Assembly: GCA_002309055.1 (NCBI GenBank)
Contig: DBWO01000006.1
Span: 23,679-31,472, forward strand
Direction of reading: 5' to 3'
Source: Ruminococcaceae bacterium UBA1236
GTDB lineage: Bacteria; Bacillota; Clostridia; Oscillospirales; Acutalibacteraceae
DNA length: 7,794 nt
Part shown: positions 1-5,434 of the stretch, in pieces
Numbering within the stretch: position 1 is the first letter of the stretch
Layout of the letters: every line of letters begins with the position of its first letter
Made by a program: the position numbers and the translations under genes
Notes under the pieces: model-generated
What the model was told of the DNA's origin: nothing
Database searches by the model: none
The model's input: only the letters and a program-made list of their open reading frames with translations

Positions 1-2376
1 GCCCGCCGCGACTCCGAGTGGATGGGCAAGGTTTACAGATTCCTCGGCCTTACCGTAGGCCTGATTATTCACGAGAAAGAGAACGCCGAAAGGCAGGAGG
101 CATATAACGCCGATATCACCTACGGCACAAACAACGAGATGGGCTTTGACTACCTGAGAGACAATATGGTGGTCTATAAGGAGCAGAAGGTTCAGCGCGG
201 CCACAACTACGCAATCGTGGACGAGGTGGACTCCATCCTTATCGATGAGGCGAGGACTCCGCTTATCATTTCGGGCAGAGGCGAAAAATCGACCGACCTC
301 TACAAGCTCGCGAATTCCTTCGCTCTCACCCTCAGATGCCAGAGAATAAAAGAAGTTGACAGCAAGACAAATGTTGAAGATATAGCCGACGAAAACGTTG
401 ATTATGTCGTTGACGAGAAGGCGAAAACCGCCACTCTCACCGCGCAGGGCGTTGCCAAAGCGGAGAAATTCTTTAACATCGAAAACCTTATGGATGCCGA
501 GAATATGCAGCTTCAGCACCACATCAACCAGGCGATCAAGGCGCAGGGCGTTATGAGAAAAGACGTTGACTATGTGGTGAAGGATAATCAGGTGCTCATC
601 GTTGACGAATTCACGGGCAGAATTATGCTCGGCAGGCGTTACAACGAGGGCCTGCACCAGGCAATTGAGGCGAAAGAGGGCGTGAATGTTGAGCACGAGA
701 GCAAAACTCTCGCCACCATCACCTTCCAGAACTATTTCCGTCTTTATACAAAGCTTTCGGGTATGACCGGTACCGCAATGACTGAAGAGGGCGAATTCAA
801 CCAGATTTACGGCCTTGACGTTATTGAGATACCCACCAACAAGCCGATGATAAGGGAGGATATGCCCGATGCCGTGTATAAGAACGAAAAGGCAAAGTAC
901 GCCGCGGTTATCGACACCATCCTCGAGGCGCACGAAAAGGGTCAGCCCGTGCTTGTGGGTACCGTTTCAATCGAAAAGAGCGAGGCGCTTTCATCCCTGC
1001 TCAAAAAGAAAGGGATAAAGCACGAAGTGCTCAATGCCAAGTATCACGACAAAGAGGCGGAGATAGTAGCCCAGGCGGGTAAAGAGGGCGCCGTGACCAT
1101 CGCCACCAATATGGCGGGCCGCGGTACCGACATTAAACTCGGCGGTAACTCGGAGTATCTCGCAATCAGCGAGATGCGCCGTATGGGTTATGCCGAGGAG
1201 CTTATCGCCGAGGCAACCGGCTTTGCCGAAACAGATAACGAAGACATCCTCGAAGCGAGGAAGACATATACCGAGCTCGAGAAAAAATATGACGAAGAGA
1301 TTCTGCCCGAAGCGGACAGAGTCAGAGAAGCGGGCGGCCTGTTCATAATCGGCACGGAGCGCCACGAGTCAAGGCGAATAGACAACCAGCTCAGAGGCCG
1401 TTCCGGCAGACAGGGCGACCCCGGTAAGAGCAGATTCTTCCTCGCGCTTGACGATGACCTCATGAGGCTTTTCGGCGGCGAGAGAATTACGAGCGTTATG
1501 AACACGCTCAACACTCCCGACGATGTTCCCATCGAGGCAAGGATGATAAGCAATACCATCGAAAACGCGCAGAAGCGCATTGAGGGCAAGAACTTTGCAA
1601 TCAGAAAGAACGTGCTTCAGTACGACGATGTTATGAACCGCCAGCGCGAGCTTATCTACAGCCAGCGCGACAAGGTGCTTAACGGCGAGGACCTTCAGCC
1701 TGTTATCAGACGAATGATAGACAACTCCATAAACGAGGCGGTTGATTTCTTCTGCCCCGACCAGCTCCCGCAGGAAGACTGGAATATCGAAGGCCTCAAG
1801 GATAAGTTCAAGGGCTTCAATCTCGCGACTGATGACGATTTCAGAGATGACTTTGACAAAGAGGACGCGAGACAGCTGCTTCTTGACAGAGCAGAGGAGC
1901 TTTACACCGCAAGAGAGAAAGAACTCGGTGTTGACGAAAAAGGCGAGCCCCTTATGCGCTCGCTCGAAAAGCTTATCCTGCTCAGAACGGTTGACAACCA
2001 CTGGATGGATCACATCGACGCCATGGATCAGCTCCGTCGCGGCATAGGCCTGAGGGCATACGCCCAGACAGACCCCGTTGTGGCTTACAGGCAGGTCGGC
2101 TCGGATATGTTTGACAGCATGAATGAGGAAATCAGAGAGGAAACCGCAAGGCAGATTCTCACCGTTGTTGTCAAGCGCCCCGAGGACACTCAGCGCAAGC
2201 AGAGCGTAACCATCACATCCACCACGAGCGGCGCTTCGGACGGCACGGATAAGAAGCAGCCCAAGAGGAACGCGAGCAGAAAGATAGGCCCCAACGAGCC
2301 CTGTCCCTGCGGCAGCGGCAAAAAGTACAAGAACTGTTGCGGCGACGTGAGAAAGCAGACCGTCAACAAAGAGTAA
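1..2376 (+). CDS. secA: Protein translocase ATPase SecA (5'-partial)
   Basis: SecA is the cytosolic ATPase that pushes unfolded preproteins through SecYEG. The reading frame is open from base 1, where it begins ARRDSEWMG, a conserved internal SecA stretch, so the ATG at 22 is not the start. About 130 N-terminal residues, including Walker A, lie outside the window. The visible part has 791 codons. The Walker B-type DEVDSILIDEARTPL lies around nt 217-270 and is followed by the preprotein-binding region. GMTGTAMTEEGEF is near 763-800, NMAGRGTDIKLGG at 1108-1146 and ESRRIDNQLRGRSGRQGDPG at 1366-1425, all in the second nucleotide-binding domain. The C-terminal scaffold/wing region ends in a SEC-C zinc motif, CPCGSGKKYKNCCG, at 2302-2343. 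About 60 extra residues (1147-1326) interrupt NBD2 compared with B. subtilis SecA; E. coli has a shorter insertion there. The gene is followed after 16 nt by a surface-protein gene, with no terminator between. Identification is secure. Confidence 0.98.
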   Translation, partial: ARRDSEWMGKVYRFLGLTVGLIIHEKENAERQEAYNADITYGTNNEMGFDYLRDNMVVYKEQKVQRGHNYAIVDEVDSILIDEARTPLIISGRGEKSTDLYKLANSFALTLRCQRIKEVDSKTNVEDIADENVDYVVDEKAKTATLTAQGVAKAEKFFNIENLMDAENMQLQHHINQAIKAQGVMRKDVDYVVKDNQVLIVDEFTGRIMLGRRYNEGLHQAIEAKEGVNVEHESKTLATITFQNYFRLYTKLSGMTGTAMTEEGEFNQIYGLDVIEIPTNKPMIREDMPDAVYKNEKAKYAAVIDTILEAHEKGQPVLVGTVSIEKSEALSSLLKKKGIKHEVLNAKYHDKEAEIVAQAGKEGAVTIATNMAGRGTDIKLGGNSEYLAISEMRRMGYAEELIAEATGFAETDNEDILEARKTYTELEKKYDEEILPEADRVREAGGLFIIGTERHESRRIDNQLRGRSGRQGDPGKSRFFLALDDDLMRLFGGERITSVMNTLNTPDDVPIEARMISNTIENAQKRIEGKNFAIRKNVLQYDDVMNRQRELIYSQRDKVLNGEDLQPVIRRMIDNSINEAVDFFCPDQLPQEDWNIEGLKDKFKGFNLATDDDFRDDFDKEDARQLLLDRAEELYTAREKELGVDEKGEPLMRSLEKLILLRTVDNHWMDHIDAMDQLRRGIGLRAYAQTDPVVAYRQVGSDMFDSMNEEIREETARQILTVVVKRPEDTQRKQSVTITSTTSGASDGTDKKQPKRNASRKIGPNEPCPCGSGKKYKNCCGDVRKQTVNKE

Positions 2377-2392
2377 TCACGGAGTGATCTGA

Positions 2393-3460
2393 ATGAAAAG
2401 AGCGGTTATTGCGGCAACAATCTTATTGCTTGTGATTGCAACATGCATAACGGCGTCTGCCGCAAACATAAAAGTTGACGGCGATATCAACAATAAAGAG
2501 TGGGAAGGCTCCGAGAGCAAAGAACTGGATAACTATTTAGCCGGCAATGACACGCATGATTTGAGAGTCAAGTGTTACTATCCGGACAAAAGCACGGCTT
2601 ACTATGCTTTTTCATTTTATGAGGACGTGGCAGGGGATTGTTCGCAAACAGGTTTCAAGTTTGTGTTCGACGGCATCGGTGAAATAAAAGTTGATTCAGA
2701 CAGCCCTTCTTATGAAGAGACAGATAACGAGAATTACAGAATCGTTGTATGTTTGCGTGTCAACGCAACCGACAATATTGATGATGTCAAAAGAACGGTT
2801 ACTGCCGGCTGTGAAGTGATGATTGATTACAAAAACGGGACCGGCGCCTCTGCCGGAGGTAAGGTCTGGACAGTCAATCACGACGGGCAGTTCTCGGATT
2901 ACAACGATTTCTCCTTTAAAAACTCCCACTACACCGAGGAAACAACGGAAGCGGAAGACAACACATCCAAAACCGCCAAAGAAACCACTACCAAACGCCG
3001 CAGAGTCACAAGGGAAACAACCACCGGCAAACCCATTTCCACAAGCCGTGTTGTCACCACAGAGCGGGCGACTACTGCAAAGAAAGCGACGACAACACAG
3101 AAGGTGACAACGGAAAAAGCGACCGCCGTAAAGACAACAAAAGCAAAAACAACAAAAGCCGGAACCACAAAGGCAAAACACGCAATCGGCAAAGCCGCCG
3201 AAGCGGATGAAGTTTCCGTAAGCGTTGTAACATCCATAGTTTACGTTGTTCCCGAAACTATCATTTCGGGCACCGTATATGTGACAGATGAAACGGAGCA
3301 GGGGAATGAGAAATCCGCCTTTGACATAAAGAATATGCAGAAAAGCACCGTTATGAAAATCGCCGCGGGCGGCGCGGCACTGCTGCTTTTCGGAGCGATA
3401 GGCATAGCGGCGGTAAAAAACAAAAAAGACAACGGCAAAGATGACACCGGTACAGAATGA
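2393..3460 (+). CDS. Secreted, membrane-anchored Thr-rich surface protein with possible CBM9-like domain
   Basis: This 355-residue protein has no family I can name firmly. It has a signal peptide at residues 1-23 (KR, hydrophobic core, likely cleavage after ASA). An ectodomain follows at about 25-175 and opens with IKVDGDINNKEWEGS, which resembles the start of CBM9-like/DOMON carbohydrate-binding folds; it contains four Cys (61, 83, 120, 140). Next is a Thr/Lys-rich low-complexity stalk (about 180-262) with TTKAK repeats, then a short beta-rich stretch (about 273-300). One transmembrane helix (about 321-341) is followed by a charged tail, KNKKDNGKDD. The predicted topology is N-out, C-in, with the stalk presumably crossing the cell wall. 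There is no LPxTG. A GGAG at 2381-2384 lies 8 nt before the ATG. It sits 16 nt after secA and 15 nt before sufC, so it is probably co-transcribed with both. The sugar-binding role is inferred from one weak motif. Confidence 0.85.
   Translation: MKRAVIAATILLLVIATCITASAANIKVDGDINNKEWEGSESKELDNYLAGNDTHDLRVKCYYPDKSTAYYAFSFYEDVAGDCSQTGFKFVFDGIGEIKVDSDSPSYEETDNENYRIVVCLRVNATDNIDDVKRTVTAGCEVMIDYKNGTGASAGGKVWTVNHDGQFSDYNDFSFKNSHYTEETTEAEDNTSKTAKETTTKRRRVTRETTTGKPISTSRVVTTERATTAKKATTTQKVTTEKATAVKTTKAKTTKAGTTKAKHAIGKAAEADEVSVSVVTSIVYVVPETIISGTVYVTDETEQGNEKSAFDIKNMQKSTVMKIAAGGAALLLFGAIGIAAVKNKKDNGKDDTGTE
3134..3178 (+). repeat. Three 15-nt tandem units coding TTKA(K/G) in the Thr-rich stalk
   Basis: Residues 248-262 of the surface protein read TTKAK, TTKAG, TTKAK. 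The first two units are nearly identical at DNA level (ACA ACA AAA GCA AAA, then ACA ACA AAA GCC GGA); the third has drifted (ACC ACA AAG GCA AAA). They lie in a longer Thr/Lys/Ala-rich region that starts near 2930. Such short repeats can change in number and so alter stalk length. Confidence 0.75.
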
Positions 3461-3475
3461 TACGAGGAATAAATA

Positions 3476-4207
3476 ATGTTAGAGCTTAAAAACGTCAGCT
3501 TCACCGTCGATACGGACGGGGGAGATCTGGAAATAATAAACGATGTTTCGCTCACCGTGCCCGACGGCTCATTCACCGTGATAACGGGTCCCAACGGCGG
3601 CGGAAAATCCACAATGGCAAAGCTGATTATGGGCATTGAAAAGCCCACATCGGGCAGGATATTTTATAACGGCGAGGATATAACGGAGCTTTCCGTTACC
3701 GAGCGCGCAAAAAAAGGCATCGGCTACGCGTTTCAGCAGCCCCCGAGATTCAAGGGGCTCACCGTGCGCCGCCTGCTTTCGCTTGCCGCGGGCAGCGAAC
3801 TGCCTGAGGATGAATGCTGCGGCTACCTGACCGGCGTGGGGCTTTGCTCAAAGGATTACCTTAACCGTGAGATGGATGCATCCCTCTCCGGCGGCGAGGC
3901 AAAGAGAATTGAAATTGCAACCCTTATGGCGAGAAATCTCGGCCTCGCGATATTTGACGAGCCCGAGGCGGGCATAGACCTCTGGAGCTTTTCGATGCTT
4001 GTTGAGAGCTTCAAATCAATGAGCAGGGATAAGCACAACAGCGTGATAGTCATCTCCCATCAGGAGAGAATAATGTCACTTGCGGACCGTATGGCGGTCA
4101 TCGCCGGCGGACGCCTTAAAAGCGAAGGCACAAAGGAAGAAATCCTGCCCACTCTTATGGGCGAATTCACTCAGCAGTGTGAATTCAGAGGAAAGGAGGG
4201 GCTTTGA
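3476..4207 (+). CDS. sufC: SufC-type ABC ATPase of Fe-S cluster assembly
   Basis: This is a 243-residue soluble ABC ATPase of the SufC family. SufC binds SufB (or SufBD) and uses ATP to remodel the scaffold during Fe-S cluster building in the cytosol. Visible motifs are Walker A GPNGGGKST (38-46), Q-loop AFQQPPRF (85-92), signature LSGGEAKRIEIA (137-148), Walker B with catalytic Glu LAIFDEPEAGID (157-168, E162) and switch His in VISHQE (H195). The EAKR in the signature and DEPEAGID are typical of SufC-like proteins rather than importers, and no membrane permease is nearby. A GAGGAA at 3464-3469 precedes the ATG by 6 nt. The stop codon overlaps the next gene's ATG (TGATG), implying translational coupling with SufB. 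No sufS, sufU or sufD is in the window. The assignment rests on motifs plus the adjacent SufB partner. Confidence 0.92.
   Translation: MLELKNVSFTVDTDGGDLEIINDVSLTVPDGSFTVITGPNGGGKSTMAKLIMGIEKPTSGRIFYNGEDITELSVTERAKKGIGYAFQQPPRFKGLTVRRLLSLAAGSELPEDECCGYLTGVGLCSKDYLNREMDASLSGGEAKRIEIATLMARNLGLAIFDEPEAGIDLWSFSMLVESFKSMSRDKHNSVIVISHQERIMSLADRMAVIAGGRLKSEGTKEEILPTLMGEFTQQCEFRGKEGL
4194..4199 (+). promoter_or_regulatory. Ribosome binding site that fixes the sufB start
   Basis: A perfect AGGAGG inside the end of sufC lies 7 nt before the ATG at 4207 but only 4 nt before an in-frame TTG at 4204. The spacing favours the ATG as the sufB start. Confidence 0.85.
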
Positions 4208-5124
4208 TGGAAAAGCTTGATTCCCTGCTTCTTCAGGAAATAGCCGGTATGCACGACATACCTATGGGCGCATACAACATCAGAAAAAACGGCGAGGGTC
4301 TCTCAAGGCGCTCAACCGCGAATATCGAGATAAGGACAAAAAGCGATAAGCCCGGCATCGACATTATCGTTGCCCCCGGCACGGTCAATGAGAGCGTGCA
4401 TATCCCCGTCATCATCACCGAGACAGGCGTTGACGACCTTGTTTATAACGATTTCTTTATCGGCGAGGGCGCGGACGTGCTCATCGTGGCAGGCTGCGGC
4501 ATTCACAACGCGGGCTCGTCAAAAAGCCAACACGACGGCATTCACACCTTCCACATCGGCAAAAACGCCAGGGTAAAATATGTTGAAAAGCATTACGGCG
4601 AAGGCGAGGGCACGGGCGAAAGAATTCTCAACCCCGTCACCGTTGTCGAGCAGGATGAAAACTCGTCCTGCGAAATGGAAATGGTGCAGATAAGAGGCGT
4701 TGACTCCACAAAGCGCGACACCAAGGCATCCCTCGGCGCCGGTGCAAAGCTCATCGTGACCGAGCGCCTGCTCACTCACGGCAGGCAGGAGGCGCTCTCA
4801 AACATTGAGGTTAACCTCAACGGTCCGGATTCCTCCGCGCAGATTGTTTCCCGCACCGTTGCGAAGGACAGCTCGAAGCAGGTGTTTTATTATAACGCCG
4901 TCGGCAACGAAAAATGCCGCGCGCACGTGCAGTGTGATTCCATAATCATGGACGGCGCAACCGTGAGCTCAATCCCCGGCATCACCGCCAACAGCGCCTA
5001 CGCGCAGATTATCCACGAGGCGGCAATAGGCAGGATAAATAACGACCAGCTCACAAAGCTGATGACTTTCGGTCTTAACGAAGAGGAAGCCGAAGAGGTT
5101 ATAATCAGCGGATTCCTTAAATAG
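4207..5124 (+). CDS. sufB: SufB/SufD-family Fe-S cluster scaffold protein (short form)
   Basis: This 305-residue protein belongs to the SufB/SufD beta-helix family, whose members serve as the scaffold on which Fe-S clusters are built together with SufC. The C-terminal half matches the family core: QCDSIIMDGA (242-251), SIPGI, AQIIHEAAIGRINNDQL (266-282), and an EEEAEEVIISGF end (about 292-303) corresponding to the SufC-contacting helices. It is much shorter than E. coli SufB (495 aa), lacking most of the N-terminal region. This matches the minimal SufB forms of anaerobes and archaea, also called SmsB. Cysteines are at 97, 155, 237 and 243. By hand alignment on the AQ..HEA core, the position of E. 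coli SufB Cys405 is Ala261. The start is the ATG that overlaps the sufC stop, supported by AGGAGG; an in-frame TTG one codon earlier is less likely. A strong hairpin follows the gene. Confidence 0.9.
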   Translation: MEKLDSLLLQEIAGMHDIPMGAYNIRKNGEGLSRRSTANIEIRTKSDKPGIDIIVAPGTVNESVHIPVIITETGVDDLVYNDFFIGEGADVLIVAGCGIHNAGSSKSQHDGIHTFHIGKNARVKYVEKHYGEGEGTGERILNPVTVVEQDENSSCEMEMVQIRGVDSTKRDTKASLGAGAKLIVTERLLTHGRQEALSNIEVNLNGPDSSAQIVSRTVAKDSSKQVFYYNAVGNEKCRAHVQCDSIIMDGATVSSIPGITANSAYAQIIHEAAIGRINNDQLTKLMTFGLNEEEAEEVIISGFLK

Positions 5125-5131
5125 AATGAAA

Positions 5132-5164
5132 AGAACAACTCCCGTCAATGACGGGAGTTGTTCT
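5132..5164 (+). terminator. Hairpin terminator after sufB, possibly bidirectional
   Basis: A perfect 14-bp stem pairs AGAACAACTCCCGT (5132-5145) with ACGGGAGTTGTTCT (5151-5164) around loop CAATG, starting 7 nt after the sufB stop. The GC core is CTCCCGT/ACGGGAG. The U-rich part of the 3' arm (UUGUUCU) can act as the U-tract, but A residues rather than T follow it. On the minus strand the stem runs into a T-rich tail, so it may also stop transcription from the right. Confidence 0.75.
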
Positions 5165-5179
5165 AAAAAAAACCGAGTA

Positions 5180-5195
5180 TGCTGTTAATACAGCA
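5180..5195. promoter_or_regulatory. Inverted repeat upstream of the promoter, candidate operator
   Basis: TGCTGT and ACAGCA are perfect 6-bp arms separated by TAAT. The centre is about 54 bp upstream of the predicted transcription start of the leader RNA, a position typical of an activator site. It has no U-tract and lies after the sufB terminator, so a DNA operator is more plausible than an RNA hairpin. No bound regulator can be named. Confidence 0.35.
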
Positions 5196-5206
5196 CGAAA
5201 AACCGA

Positions 5207-5235
5207 TTGATTATAATATATCACTATGTTATAAT
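5207..5235 (+). promoter_or_regulatory. Sigma-A type promoter of the leader RNA and downstream surface gene
   Basis: A -35 of TTGATT (5207-5212) is separated by 17 nt from a perfect -10 TATAAT (5230-5235). TGT directly before the -10 gives an extended -10. The predicted transcription start is near 5242, which coincides with the 5' strand of the closing helix of the leader RNA. A second TATAAT-like hexamer at 5212-5217 lacks a good -35. Confidence 0.85.
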
Positions 5236-5240
5236 AAACT

Positions 5241-5350
5241 TGCGACGCAATTCGAATAACTGTCTGACTTGAATACGGCATACATTTTTATCTCGGTAAA
5301 AATGCAGGCTCTTAACCGTATGCCGTAAGGTCAGATGGAATTATGTCGCA
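5241..5350 (+). ncRNA. Structured leader RNA, candidate riboswitch aptamer or attenuator (class not recognised)
   Basis: The leader can fold into nested helices: P1 5241-5246/5345-5350 (6 bp), P1b 5249-5253/5338-5342 (5 bp), P2 5262-5270/5328-5336 (9 pairs, two of them G-U), a GAA bulge at 5271-5273, P3 5274-5283/5318-5327 (10 bp, perfect) and an apical hairpin P4 5284-5290/5297-5303 (7 bp). Single-stranded segments are 5254-5261, loop 5291-5296 and the stretch CAGGCTCTTAACC around 5305-5317. P1 begins at the predicted transcription start. The RNA lies between a strong promoter and a strong terminator and just upstream of a surface-protein gene. I checked from memory for c-di-GMP, SAM, T-box, cobalamin, preQ1, SRP and 6S hallmarks and saw none. 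It could be a riboswitch, another attenuator, or a standalone small RNA ending at the terminator. Confidence 0.65.
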
Positions 5351-5393
5351 GCAATTGGAGTTATGTATTTTTCGTGCGTAGCTTCGTGCTGCG
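5347..5393 (+). promoter_or_regulatory. Candidate antiterminator pairing
   Basis: CGCAGCA (5347-5353) is fully complementary to TGCTGCG (5387-5393), giving 7 Watson-Crick pairs. The first four bases of this segment also form the 3' strand of P1, and the second segment is the 3' arm of the terminator. The three helices are therefore mutually exclusive: P1 formed allows the terminator, P1 open allows the antiterminator. Confidence 0.5.
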
Positions 5394-5407
5394 CACTTTT
5401 TGTTTTT
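5374..5407 (+). terminator. Intrinsic terminator in the leader, upstream of the surface gene
   Basis: GTGCGTAGC (5374-5382) pairs with GCTGCGCAC (5388-5396) as a 9-bp stem with one U-G wobble and loop TTCGT. It is followed by TTTTTGTTTTT (5397-5407). It lies only 13 nt before the AGGAGG-like ribosome site of the next gene, so it must be read through for that gene to be expressed from the promoter at 5207-5235. Confidence 0.9.
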
Positions 5408-5434
5408 AGATATTTTTTGAGGAGGAAAAAAGCA

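Noticed and set aside
2435..2446. Lipobox (IATC) in the surface protein signal peptide
   Set aside because: Thr at -1 does not fit the lipobox, and a good ASA cleavage site follows a few residues later.
991..3237. Long antisense open frames opposite secA and the surface-protein gene
   Set aside because: They lie opposite well-supported genes, have skewed low-complexity composition, no ribosome sites and no recognisable motifs.
3251..3270. CCCGAAA/TTTCGGG hairpin inside the surface-protein gene as a terminator
   Set aside because: It is within coding sequence, has no T-tract, and the frame continues into a sensible transmembrane anchor.
4204..4206. TTG start for sufB
   Set aside because: It lies only 4 nt from AGGAGG, while the next codon is an ATG with 7-nt spacing that overlaps the sufC stop in the usual coupled manner.
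5363..5434. Upstream in-frame ATG at 5363 as start of the InlB-repeat protein
   Set aside because: The extra 24 codons span the terminator hairpin and its T-tract, GGAG lies only 2 nt before that ATG, and the ATG at 5435 has a well-spaced GGAGG followed by a proper signal peptide.
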